Positions 1 through 7,281 of a DNA stretch of 8,117 bases are shown here, piece after piece. Within the stretch, counting starts at the first letter, position 1, and every line of letters starts with the position of its first letter. The notes beneath the pieces were generated by a model. The model ran no database searches and was not told the origin of the DNA. It saw only the letters and a list, made by a program, of their open reading frames with translations. A program made the translations under genes and the position numbers. Source of the DNA: Candidatus Hydrogenedentota bacterium (GTDB lineage Bacteria; Hydrogenedentota; Hydrogenedentia; Hydrogenedentales; SLHB01); the NCBI GenBank assembly GCA_007130675.1, contig SLSB01000366.1, positions 1-8,117 of the forward strand, in the 5' to 3' direction.

Positions 1-2868
1 CCAGGAATGGGTGTAGAAGGTCGAGCCTTTCACGGCGATCACGTTGTAGCGCATGGTGGGGATGCCTTCGATCTCCCACATGTAGATGAACGGCAGGCCG
101 GTCCAGGCCCAGTACCGGGCGTGTTCGAGATGGGCGGGGTCGCCCGTGAGCCGGTAGGCTTCGCAATAGGCCCGAACGGCATAGGCAGCGGCCAGAATAT
201 CGGGCTGATACATCGGGCACTCCCACATCTGCGCTCCTCGGGGGACAACATACTGCTCGCTCTGCTTGATCGCTTCGAGCGCTTGCGCGGCCAACACGGG
301 GTCGCCCGTCAATCGAGCCGCGCGCAGGGTGTGCATTGCGGGCGCGGCCGCCTGCCCGAGGGTATGATCGCCGGGAGTTCCCAGCTCACGATGATTCTCG
401 GAAACGGGCTGCCACACCCAGAGCCCATCCTCGCGCGCACCGAGTTGGCCAAACGCATCTTGTTTCAACCCCTTGAGAGATTCGGGCAAATAGCCGTAAG
501 CGAAGGGAAACTCGGCACGCACAATATGGCAGCCCATCGAGGTCCAGAGGTTCCGTGGGCCAAGCTCGTCGAGCGCGCGTTGCACCACGAGGTCAATCCT
601 GCGTTCGATCTCGGCGGCCACGTTGGGCGCCACCCCCGAGCCGAGGTCGAGCAACAGCGGCACGGCATGGCCCACGGCCGGCTGGCTCTGCCATCCGTGG
701 CAGTGGCTCCACCCGGGCGGGTCCTCATGCCAGACAGCCTCGAAGTAGGCTTCGCGGCTCAGCGCCTTCTGCTCTTCCCAATCGCGCGGCGGCGTGCCCG
801 GGCCGGGCAGCCCGAAGAGGTCAAACCAGTGCTGCATCGCCTGAAGAACGAACCCGCCCGCATACGGCCCGTTCACCATGCTGTCGGCGGGATAACGGCT
901 CTGATGATCAAGCGCGAGCCAGGCCTCGAGTTGCATTCGCTGGCCTCGTTTCAGCGGGAAGGGGGTTTCATCCGCTTCATACGTATTTTCGCGCACGAAT
1001 TTGCCGACGGATGGCGCAAACAGCGACATGTGCGTGTATCCCATATCCGATCCGTTTCCGGGCGAGTTGAAACGCGCGGCGGGATGCTTGAACCCCGAGG
1101 TCCATTCCTTGTTGGCGTCCCAGAGCAAGGCGACAAGCGCCTCGTCGCCTTGAACGGCCATCAGGGGGGTGGTGATCTTGTGCGGCGCGGGTACGCGACG
1201 GTCGTGCAACGGCGGGGCCAAATCACGCCTGGAAGACGACTCTTCGCCCCGTTCGAGATACTCGAGGCCGGGGAACAGGGCCATATCCTTGTCAGCGCCA
1301 AACGCACGATCACCGGCAAGCACCTGTGGCATCGAAAACGCGGCGATCTCGGCGTCTTCGGGGGCGATGGTTTCAACCGCGATACGAATGCGCGGACTGT
1401 CAGCCTCGGCATAGGCGATGAGCAGGATGGGCCACTCTTTGCCTCGCGCGCTCTCGGCGGTGCCATACACGCACAGCCACGTCGAGCGCAGCGGATGTAT
1501 GTTGCTGATGCGCAGCTCGAGTTCTTCGAGGGTGCCGTCGTCGTGCCGCAGCGCCAACCGCGCCAGTGGATACAGCGATGCCACGCGGCGCCAGTCTTCT
1601 CCATCCCACACCTCGCCCGCGGCGTAGGCATGGCCCGCATCGTCCACGACAAACCACAAACGCGACCACGCGTTTCCGACCATCGCTCGAATATCGCCAT
1701 TTCCTTCGACGATGACGGTGGGTTCTTCGTTGCGCGGGTATTCCGGCGTTGGCTCCTGGCCGAATACGTGGAAATCGAGCGGTTGGCCGGCATCGAGCTG
1801 CCAGTCTCCGGGGTTGTTTGCCACAAGCTCCTGCCAGGCTGCGGTTGCGCTTTCGCCAGGCTCGAGCGCGGGCAGCACCACCTCTTCCAAAGCTCGTGGA
1901 CCCAAGGCGATCAGATCGCCTCCGTCTCGGGCAAGGAGCCTTCGGGTGCCCCCGCCCGGATATGTTCCTCTGCCCACATTCTTGATGCGCTGGATAATGT
2001 GGAAAGGCCTTCCAGCCGTCACCAGCGGCGAACTCAGCCGGGTCGACACGATTTCCAGATGAGGGCGGTACAGCCCGAATATTACGCGAGTTATGGTGGC
2101 GGACCCGCTTTCTACCTCGAGCTCCGGCGATGAAAGCTCGCTGGATGCGAGTGGAATCGCATAGGTTCCCGCCTCGAACGGCGCAGTGATGCGGTGCGGC
2201 CCCATGCTCAGCATGACTTTGCTGGGCTCGGCGCATTCGAGTTCGACAATGGCAAGGCCCGCGGCCTCGCGGGGCAGCTTTTCGATATCTTTCGCTGGCG
2301 CCATCCGCACAAGAAGCGGCTCGCCAAACACGGCCCAGTCGTAACTCGTATTCCCGAGTATCGCGTTGGTATGGAACGCCACGGTGATGTCTTGACCTGC
2401 CCATGGCGCCATGTTGACGGCCCGCGGTTGCCATCCATGCTCCGCGACGCTCTCCTCGAGCACAACCTGCCCGTTAACCGCCACCGAAAACCGCACGCCG
2501 TTGGGCGCATGCGGCTCGGCGTCCCAGTCGAATCCATCACGCAACCCGAGGTGGAGCACCAGAAAGCAGACCTCATCGTCGTCAAGCACAGGCACGTACA
2601 CCTCATCAAACGCCAGCACAGCGTCTCCGGCCCCTTTCGGGTGGAGAAACATCCCCGGCATGGATACGCCCCCGGATGTCTCGCGGATAGTTGCCGAGGA
2701 TGCCAGGGCATTGGTGACGGACGCTTCGCCGTAATCGGCCACGAAATCGTTGAGTACCGCGATTCCCCCCGGAAACCGCAACTGTCCTACCGCGGGCAGG
2801 GCAAAACAAACCAGCGCGGCAGTAAAAAAACACGCCATAGGAAACGGCAACAGGTGACGTTTTCGCAT
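1..2868 (-). CDS. Large secreted multidomain protein, possibly carbohydrate-active (C-terminus cut by window edge)
   Basis: Reading the minus strand from ATG at 2868 gives 956 codons with no stop up to the left edge, so the 3' end is missing. Residues 1-28 look like a Sec signal peptide: basic MRKR, hydrophobic core at 10-24, likely cleavage after AVG. There is no lipobox. Residues about 45-188 resemble an NPCBM or galactose-binding-like jelly roll (HPKG at 76, GLRDG at 108, NGVRFSVAVNG at 123, DWAVFGEP at 177). Residues about 268-345 resemble a CARDB beta domain (TAGRPF, then a KNVG turn). Residues 390-640 look beta-rich. From about 640 the chain is helical, with repeats such as RLTGDP at 852 and again at 906, suggesting an alpha/alpha toroid as in many polysaccharide lyases and six-hairpin glycosidases. 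Catalytic residues cannot be assigned, so enzyme activity is inference. ATG 2868 is chosen over ATG 2838 because it keeps the basic n-region and follows the purine-rich GAGAAAGAG. A possible small cistron lies 51 nt upstream. Confidence 0.88.
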   Translation of the reverse strand, partial: MRKRHLLPFPMACFFTAALVCFALPAVGQLRFPGGIAVLNDFVADYGEASVTNALASSATIRETSGGVSMPGMFLHPKGAGDAVLAFDEVYVPVLDDDEVCFLVLHLGLRDGFDWDAEPHAPNGVRFSVAVNGQVVLEESVAEHGWQPRAVNMAPWAGQDITVAFHTNAILGNTSYDWAVFGEPLLVRMAPAKDIEKLPREAAGLAIVELECAEPSKVMLSMGPHRITAPFEAGTYAIPLASSELSSPELEVESGSATITRVIFGLYRPHLEIVSTRLSSPLVTAGRPFHIIQRIKNVGRGTYPGGGTRRLLARDGGDLIALGPRALEEVVLPALEPGESATAAWQELVANNPGDWQLDAGQPLDFHVFGQEPTPEYPRNEEPTVIVEGNGDIRAMVGNAWSRLWFVVDDAGHAYAAGEVWDGEDWRRVASLYPLARLALRHDDGTLEELELRISNIHPLRSTWLCVYGTAESARGKEWPILLIAYAEADSPRIRIAVETIAPEDAEIAAFSMPQVLAGDRAFGADKDMALFPGLEYLERGEESSSRRDLAPPLHDRRVPAPHKITTPLMAVQGDEALVALLWDANKEWTSGFKHPAARFNSPGNGSDMGYTHMSLFAPSVGKFVRENTYEADETPFPLKRGQRMQLEAWLALDHQSRYPADSMVNGPYAGGFVLQAMQHWFDLFGLPGPGTPPRDWEEQKALSREAYFEAVWHEDPPGWSHCHGWQSQPAVGHAVPLLLDLGSGVAPNVAAEIERRIDLVVQRALDELGPRNLWTSMGCHIVRAEFPFAYGYLPESLKGLKQDAFGQLGAREDGLWVWQPVSENHRELGTPGDHTLGQAAAPAMHTLRAARLTGDPVLAAQALEAIKQSEQYVVPRGAQMWECPMYQPDILAAAYAVRAYCEAYRLTGDPAHLEHARYWAWTGLPFIYMWEIEGIPTMRYNVIAVKGSTFYTHSW

Positions 2869-2919
2869 AACTCTTTCTCTACATTTTGACCCGCTTTACC
2901 GCGGGAGGCCGTTGAGTTT

Positions 2920-3099
2920 TCAGTTGGCAGGCCGGCCATACGGCATCACCAGGAGCGCTCCCATGGCTGCTATCGCCACTGAAACGGTTTGGGTAGCAGG
3001 AATCAGCGCGATGCCGGGAATACCTTGGGCCAGACCCAGGCAATCAGCTCCGAAAAGGGCCGCTACAAGAAGAATCATGTTCATCCCCAATGCAGACAT
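2920..3099 (-). CDS. Possible small hydrophobic membrane protein, 59 aa
   Basis: A short frame runs from ATG 3099 to TGA at 2922-2920. The product is strongly hydrophobic, with one stretch at about residues 8-24 (MILLVAALFGADCLGL) and another at about 38-53 (VSVAIAAMGALLVMPYG) joined by a Pro/Gly-containing turn, so it would be a two-helix membrane peptide or a signal-peptide-like fragment. An alternative start at residue 8 (ATG 3078) has a better ribosome site, GGGGA with a 5-nt gap. The frame ends 51 nt before the ATG of the large exported protein and lies downstream of a close sigma70-type promoter match, which places it at the head of that transcription unit. I recognise no family. Its codon third positions are less GC-rich than those of its neighbours, and a frame this short could be chance or a leader peptide. 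Confidence 0.42.
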   Translation of the reverse strand: MSALGMNMILLVAALFGADCLGLAQGIPGIALIPATQTVSVAIAAMGALLVMPYGRPAN

Positions 3100-3173
3100 G
3101 GGGCATTCCCAATTTGATCCGACTCAACCTGTCATTTTCCGGCGCTTTACCAGACTTTTCTCGAATTTCCCGC

Positions 3174-3202
3174 AGTATAAATTGCCCGTTCGGTCATATC
3201 AA
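3174..3202 (-). promoter_or_regulatory. Sigma70-type promoter for the leftward unit
   Basis: On the minus strand, TTGATA (3202-3197) and TATACT (3179-3174) are separated by exactly 17 bp; each hexamer matches the consensus at 5 of 6 bases. Transcription would start near 3167, giving a leader of about 68 nt before ATG 3099 and about 300 nt before ATG 2868. It sits in an AT-richer patch of a GC-rich region and points toward the exported-protein gene. It has not been shown to be active. Confidence 0.6.
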
Positions 3203-3255
3203 TCCAGCACGAGCCGTCTGGGTTCCCGGCACAAGACCCTCGAATAGGCAGCGCA

Positions 3256-3360
3256 GGCGCCCTCGCCGGTCAAAATGCAGGCGAGACGTCTGCGCTACCG
3301 GGATGTCGTAGGACCGGCGCCCTCACCGGCCAGAATACAGGCGAGATGCCTGCGCTACCG
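3256..3360. repeat. Two tandem copies of a twin-hairpin (REP-like) intergenic repeat
   Basis: The segments 3256-3300 and 3316-3360 match at 39 of 45 positions with an exact 60-bp period; the 15 bp between them (3301-3315) differ from the equivalent bases before copy 1. All six differences are transitions. Each copy carries two potential hairpins. The first is GGCG-CCCT-CGCC at 3256-3267, or CCGG arms at 3314-3317 and 3326-3329. The second is GCAGGC-GAGAC-GTCTGC at 3277-3293, with one G-T wobble, or CAGGC-GAGAT-GCCTG at 3338-3352. Both copies end in GCGCTACCG. Short paired palindromes between genes are the form of REP/BIME-type dispersed repeats, but dispersal across this genome is inferred because only this locus is visible. 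Confidence 0.75.
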
Positions 3361-3381
3361 AATGGGTCGGTTTGTTGCCTC

Positions 3382-3410
3382 TGGAATCGCACAGCGCGCG
3401 TCGATAGAAT
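3382..3410 (+). promoter_or_regulatory. Candidate promoter for the rightward operon
   Basis: TGGAAT (3382-3387) and TAGAAT (3405-3410) are separated by 17 bp. The -10 element matches the consensus at 5 of 6 bases, but the -35 element matches at only 3 of 6. Transcription would begin near 3417, giving a leader of about 48 nt before GTG 3465. It is the best candidate seen between the repeats and the gene, and clearly weaker than the leftward promoter. Confidence 0.3.
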
Positions 3411-3446
3411 AGGCGCGAGGGACAACCTTTCCGCAATTACCCGAAC

Positions 3447-3452
3447 AAGGAG
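3447..3452 (+). promoter_or_regulatory. Ribosome binding site AAGGAG for the GTG start at 3465
   Basis: AAGGAG is a strong Shine-Dalgarno match, but it lies 12 nt before GTG 3465, longer than the usual 5-9 nt. No other ATG, GTG or TTG lies in frame closer to it, so it supports the GTG start. The gap contains CGGTAGCGC, the reverse complement of the last 9 bases of the upstream repeat units. Confidence 0.55.
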
Positions 3453-3464
3453 CCGGTAGCGCGC

Positions 3465-5945
3465 GTGGACGCTGAGAAACGTATCGAGGAACTCGAGGAT
3501 CAGGTTTCCCGTCTGAGGCACGAGTTGCGGGCGGTGGAGGCGGCCTCTGCCTCGGAATCCCCCCGCCCTGAACCCTCTCCGGCGCGTTCCCAGCGCTCTA
3601 TCACTCCGGCTGTTTCCGATAACGACGATATGGGTGTGTGGACCGTGTGGCTGAGCAGGCTGGCGGTCGTTTTTGTGACGGTCGCGATAATCCTTGCGGC
3701 GGAACGGGGCGCGGCCTCAGCGGCATTCGAGCCGCGCAGTATGGCTGTGGTTGCCTACGGTCTGGCTGCGTTGGGACTCTTCATCGGCAGCGTTTTTCCC
3801 GATCGGCGCAGTTTCTTTGCGAATGTTATGTTGGGCGCGGGCAGCGCGGCGGCCTATTACACAACGTACGCCGTCTTTTTCGTGTCTGACGTGCAACTGG
3901 TGCGCTTGCCGTGGCTGGGGTTGTCTGTCTTGCTTGCCGGACTGTTGGCCATAAGCGCGCTGGCGGTGTTGCGCCGCAGCCACGTGGCAGCGGTGATGGG
4001 ATACGCCCTCGCGTACTACACCGCGACCTTGAGCGCGCGCGAGGCCGCCGCGACACCTCATCTCGCCTATTCGTTGGCGATTATCGCGACAGCCCCCATG
4101 ATCGCGCTGCTACTGCACATGCGTTTCCACTGGCGTTTCCTCATCTGGCTCGTCTTGGCAGGCACCTATGTGCCGTTTGTCGCTTTTCTATACCTGCAGC
4201 CGCCCGCGCCGGGCATTTCGGCGGAGATGTATTTCTGGTTGTCGCGCGGCGCTCTGACGGCGGCCTTTGTCTCGCTGGGTCTCGCCTCGGTACTCGATGT
4301 GCGGCGCGAAGATATCCGTTCACGCGGCGTTCTCGGCATATCGCTGCTCAATTCTCTGCTGTTTCTTCCGATTGTCTGGATGGGCATCCAACGCTTTTAC
4401 GCGGATACCGCGTGGAGCTTCCGCTTGTCTCTCACAGTCATTCTGGCATTCTTCGCGCTGTTGGCGGAAACGCGGGGTTCGAGGAAGAATTATCTATTCC
4501 AAGCCTATATTGCCCAGGCATTTGCCATGGCAGTACTGTCGATTTTTGCCTTGTACTCGGGCCCCTCCCTCTGGCCGGCATTGGCGCTGGCCTGTTTTGC
4601 GTTGGCCGTGTTTTACCAGCAGAGTGGGGCCGTCTTGCTCAAGGCGGGGAGCATCTTGCTGCTGGTACTTGCGGGAGCAGGCGCGGCCCTCGCCATCAAA
4701 TCGCCCGGCTACGCCATATTGGGACAACATGCGATTCCCGCGCGGTGGCTGGCCTGCGGTGGTCCGGCGGTCATCTTCTTTCTGATTGCCATCTATTATG
4801 AGCGGGCTACCCGGCGACGGCCGCCGCGTAAACGCGAGCGAAGCGGACACTGGTTTCTCGCGGATTCCTTCCTCGATCCGCCGACGGCCACGGTCGCGAT
4901 GCTGTACGCGGCAGCCGGGGCCTTGCTGTTGATGGTGTTGACGATCACCGACCGCCGCCAGGAACCCGATCTGCCGTATCTGCTCGGGGCGCTGAGCATC
5001 GCGCTGGCCATCGCGGGATTTCTGGCCTCGACCCCGCAGCTCGAGGTCGGCGCTGTACTGCTGCTTGTGGCGGCCCACGTCAGTTTTCATTTCTTTCTGC
5101 TTGTCGACAAAGCGGGCTTCGAACAAAGCGGCGGATACGTATATGGCACAGCCATTCTGGCGGTCTACACCTATCTGGCGGGCCTGTTGTGGGAGCGCTA
5201 CCTCAAGCGAGTAGGAGACGACCGTGCGTGGGAACACAACCTGGTCGCGCCTATTCCCCATCTCGGGGCCACTTACATGGTGGCGGCCTTGGTCGCCGAC
5301 CGGTTTGGCCAAATCTACACCCCACTGACCTACTCGGGAGTGGGAGCCATCCTGGTCATCTCCGCGCTTCTTGTACCGTTTCCCGGCCTGAAAGTCGCGG
5401 GGTTGGGGTTGCTGGCGCTCGGGGCCGTATTCTTCGCAAACCTGCTCTATGCCCCGGCGGGAGAGATCCTGGGCGATCCGGCGTTTCTGGCTTACCTTAT
5501 ACCGTTCCTGACTGCCTTTGCCCTCTCGGAACGGGCGCTCTATTACACCCACAAACGCCCGGCGATGGCTCACCGCATGGACGACACCTTCCGCACCATT
5601 CTCGTTGCTGCCGGTGGCGCCCTTGGCCTTCTGGCCGTCAACAAGTGGGCCGCCGGGGACCATCGTGCCCTCTACTGGCTCGGACACGGGCTCGTCGGCA
5701 TAGGTCTAAGCTTTGCGTTGCGGGAAATCCGCTACCGCTGGGCCGCGGCGCTTATCTTAACGGTTGCCGTGCTTGATACGCTGTTTAGCTCGACGGAGGG
5801 CCGCGCGTCGAGGTATCAGTTCGCCGCGTTCGCCGGGCTGGCCGTAATCACGCTGCTTGCCGTGTTGCTGCGCGAATACAAACGCCGCAAGACCGCCGCT
5901 CCCGCGCCCATGTCCCCGAACGATGGACCCGCACTCGATGAGTGA
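3465..5945 (+). CDS. DUF2339-like polytopic membrane protein, 826 aa
   Basis: The protein has a short N-terminal coiled coil (about residues 3-26, charged heptads starting AEKRIEELEDQV), a Pro/Ser/Arg-rich linker (27-54), and then hydrophobic segments to the end: by eye about 24-26 possible membrane helices between residue 57 and about 805, followed by a basic tail. Coiled coil, disordered linker and very many helices are the architecture of the DUF2339 predicted membrane proteins, which have no established biochemical role. Length is within the usual range of that family. No catalytic motif, signal peptide or nucleotide-binding motif is visible. GTG 3465 is chosen because it follows AAGGAG and includes the coiled coil; the next in-frame ATG (about residue 56) would delete it. 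It is the first gene of the rightward operon, and its stop overlaps the next start. The DUF2339 assignment rests on architecture and general resemblance, without a profile search. Confidence 0.82.
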   Translation: MDAEKRIEELEDQVSRLRHELRAVEAASASESPRPEPSPARSQRSITPAVSDNDDMGVWTVWLSRLAVVFVTVAIILAAERGAASAAFEPRSMAVVAYGLAALGLFIGSVFPDRRSFFANVMLGAGSAAAYYTTYAVFFVSDVQLVRLPWLGLSVLLAGLLAISALAVLRRSHVAAVMGYALAYYTATLSAREAAATPHLAYSLAIIATAPMIALLLHMRFHWRFLIWLVLAGTYVPFVAFLYLQPPAPGISAEMYFWLSRGALTAAFVSLGLASVLDVRREDIRSRGVLGISLLNSLLFLPIVWMGIQRFYADTAWSFRLSLTVILAFFALLAETRGSRKNYLFQAYIAQAFAMAVLSIFALYSGPSLWPALALACFALAVFYQQSGAVLLKAGSILLLVLAGAGAALAIKSPGYAILGQHAIPARWLACGGPAVIFFLIAIYYERATRRRPPRKRERSGHWFLADSFLDPPTATVAMLYAAAGALLLMVLTITDRRQEPDLPYLLGALSIALAIAGFLASTPQLEVGAVLLLVAAHVSFHFFLLVDKAGFEQSGGYVYGTAILAVYTYLAGLLWERYLKRVGDDRAWEHNLVAPIPHLGATYMVAALVADRFGQIYTPLTYSGVGAILVISALLVPFPGLKVAGLGLLALGAVFFANLLYAPAGEILGDPAFLAYLIPFLTAFALSERALYYTHKRPAMAHRMDDTFRTILVAAGGALGLLAVNKWAAGDHRALYWLGHGLVGIGLSFALREIRYRWAAALILTVAVLDTLFSSTEGRASRYQFAAFAGLAVITLLAVLLREYKRRKTAAPAPMSPNDGPALDE

Positions 5946-7281
5946 TCGGCAAAAAGCAGCCGAAGGCATTTGCGCAAAGCTTCGTGCGCACGGGCACCGG
6001 GCCCTCCTGGCGGGCGGATGCGTGCGGGACCTCTTGCTGGGCGTCGCGCCGAAAGACTACGACATTGCCACCAGCGCGCGGCCAGAAGAGGTCGAGCGGC
6101 TCTTCGCCCGCACCGTGCCCGTGGGGGCCGCGTTTGGCGTGCAGATTGTGCTGCTTGCCGAAGGTCAGTTTGAAGTTACGACATTTCGCAAAGACGGCCC
6201 TTACGAAGATGGCCGTCATCCGAGTTCGGTGACCTTTACGTCCGAGGAAGAAGATGCCCGGCGGCGCGATTTCACCATCAACGCCCTTTTCTACGACCCG
6301 GCGGAAAAGAAAACGCTGGACTATGTCGGCGGCAAGAAGGATCTGCACGAGGGGATTGTCCGTACGGTGGGACCGCCCCGCGAACGGTTTCGCGAGGATC
6401 GGCTCCGGCTGTTGCGCGCCGTGCGCTTTGCGGCCCGGCTCGGCTACGAGATCGAGGGTGAAACCTACCGCGCCATCAAAGAACTTGCGTCTGCGATTAC
6501 ATCAACCAGTGCCGAGCGCATCCGCGACGAGCTCCTCAGAATCCTGACCGAAGGCGGGGCGAAACGCGCCTTTGAACTGCTTGACGACACGGGGCTTCTC
6601 GTAGAAATCCTTCCCGAGGTTTCCGCTATGAAAGGCGTCACGCAACCGCCTCGTTTTCATCCTGAAGGTGACGTGTTCACCCATACCCTGATCATGCTGG
6701 ATTTACTCGAGAACCCGAGTCCCACCTTGGCGCTCGGCGTCTTGCTGCACGATGTCGGAAAGCCATTGACGCGAACCGAATCCGACCGCATCCGTTTCAA
6801 CGAACATGACAAGGTGGGCGCGGAGCTTGCGCGAGGTGTGTGCAACAGGCTGCGGTTGTCGCGGGCCGAGAGCGACCGGGTGGTGTGGCTCGTTGTCCAA
6901 CACATGCGGTTCGCGCACATCCCGAAAATGAAGGAAAGTAAACGCAAACGCCTGGTCCGTTCGCCGGGATTTGAAGAACTCAAGGAACTATGCCGTCTGG
7001 ACTGCCTCGCCAGCCACAGGAAACTCTCGACCATCAACTGGGTCGAGAACTATCAAGCACGGGTGTCGCACGAAGAGCTTCAACCACCGCCGTTGCTTCA
7101 AGGCCGCGACCTGATTGCACTCGGATATACCCCCTCCCCCCTGTTTTCCGAGATCCTCGAACGGGTCGAGGACCTTCAACTGGATGATCAACTGACCACG
7201 CGCCAGCAGGCAATCGATTTCGTGCGCCGCCAGTGGCCGCCGGATAACGCACCCCAACCCGACAAGGAACCATCGCCATGA
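5938..7281 (+). CDS. cca: CCA tRNA nucleotidyltransferase / poly(A) polymerase family protein with HD domain, 447 aa
   Basis: Class II CCA-adding enzymes of this family add or repair the 3'-terminal CCA of tRNAs in the cytoplasm from CTP and ATP. The nucleotidyltransferase head shows GGCVRDLLLG (26-35), the metal-binding DYD (40-42), RRDFTINALFYD (109-120) and the nucleotide-recognition motif EDxxR (153-157) within ERFREDRLRLLRAVRFAAR. An HD domain follows, with H249, HD at 271-272 and H290, so phosphohydrolase activity on cyclic phosphates or damaged ends is possible. Length is normal for a bacterial CCA enzyme with an HD domain. I chose ATG 5938 because it overlaps the upstream stop by 8 nt and gives the compact N-terminus expected before the GG motif; ATG 5923 would add five residues. 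Neither has a clear Shine-Dalgarno, so coupling to the upstream gene is likely. A split A-adding or CC-adding specificity, or a poly(A) polymerase, cannot be excluded by eye. Confidence 0.93.
   Translation: MSDRQKAAEGICAKLRAHGHRALLAGGCVRDLLLGVAPKDYDIATSARPEEVERLFARTVPVGAAFGVQIVLLAEGQFEVTTFRKDGPYEDGRHPSSVTFTSEEEDARRRDFTINALFYDPAEKKTLDYVGGKKDLHEGIVRTVGPPRERFREDRLRLLRAVRFAARLGYEIEGETYRAIKELASAITSTSAERIRDELLRILTEGGAKRAFELLDDTGLLVEILPEVSAMKGVTQPPRFHPEGDVFTHTLIMLDLLENPSPTLALGVLLHDVGKPLTRTESDRIRFNEHDKVGAELARGVCNRLRLSRAESDRVVWLVVQHMRFAHIPKMKESKRKRLVRSPGFEELKELCRLDCLASHRKLSTINWVENYQARVSHEELQPPPLLQGRDLIALGYTPSPLFSEILERVEDLQLDDQLTTRQQAIDFVRRQWPPDNAPQPDKEPSP
7264..7268 (+). promoter_or_regulatory. Ribosome binding site AAGGA for the hydrolase gene
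   Basis: AAGGA lies 9 nt before ATG 7278, inside the 3' end of the preceding gene. It supports this start and indicates that the hydrolase has its own initiation site in addition to the ATGA stop-start overlap. Confidence 0.6.

Larger units (their letters stand above)
3100..3464. other. Divergent intergenic region of 365 bp
   Basis: This gap separates the leftward exported-protein unit from the rightward operon. It holds the leftward promoter at 3174-3202, two tandem copies of a 45-bp palindromic repeat at 3256-3360, a weaker rightward promoter candidate at 3382-3410, and a ribosome site at 3447-3452. Open frames of 111 and 73 codons cross it on the plus strand, but they run through the promoter and repeats and their products look compositionally random, so I call no gene here. 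Confidence 0.7.

Noticed and set aside
10..30. C21 of the exported protein considered as a lipoprotein cysteine
   Set aside because: The residues before it (AALVC) lack the small residue required at position -1 of a lipobox, whereas AVG at 26-28 fits signal peptidase I. The coordinates given here are residue numbers of the minus-strand protein, corresponding to bases about 2841-2779.
7..2133. 708-codon open frame on the plus strand
   Set aside because: It lies in exact antisense codon register to the exported-protein gene. Its product shows no signal, domain or motif, is rich in His, Arg and Gly as expected from reversed GC-rich codons, and no ribosome site was noted. The minus strand gives a far more protein-like chain.
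1400..2434. 344-codon open frame on the minus strand
   Set aside because: It is on the right strand but in a different frame from the signal-peptide protein. Its product is Arg-rich and low in hydrophobic residues, typical of a frame-shifted shadow. The 956-codon frame covers it without interruption.
2194..2889. 231-codon open frame on the plus strand
   Set aside because: It is the continuation of the same antisense mirror past the single TCA codon. It begins at a GTG within the sense gene and runs beyond that gene's start codon with no recognisable product.
2890..2905. Hairpin CCCGC-TTTACC-GCGGG upstream of the exported-protein start, considered as a terminator or attenuator
   Set aside because: The stem is only 5 bp with a 6-nt loop and no T-run follows on either strand, so termination is not supported.
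2912..3247. 111-codon plus-strand frame beginning at TTG
   Set aside because: It runs antisense through the small hydrophobic frame and the strong leftward promoter, and its product has no recognisable feature.
3256..3360. The paired repeats considered as a small CRISPR array
   Set aside because: Only two units are present, the units are themselves two hairpins with 13% divergence, and the 15-bp gap is far too short for a spacer. No cas gene is nearby.
4494..5687. 397-codon minus-strand frame inside the membrane-protein gene
   Set aside because: It is a hydrophilic, Arg- and Gln-rich antisense shadow of hydrophobic coding sequence, with no motif.
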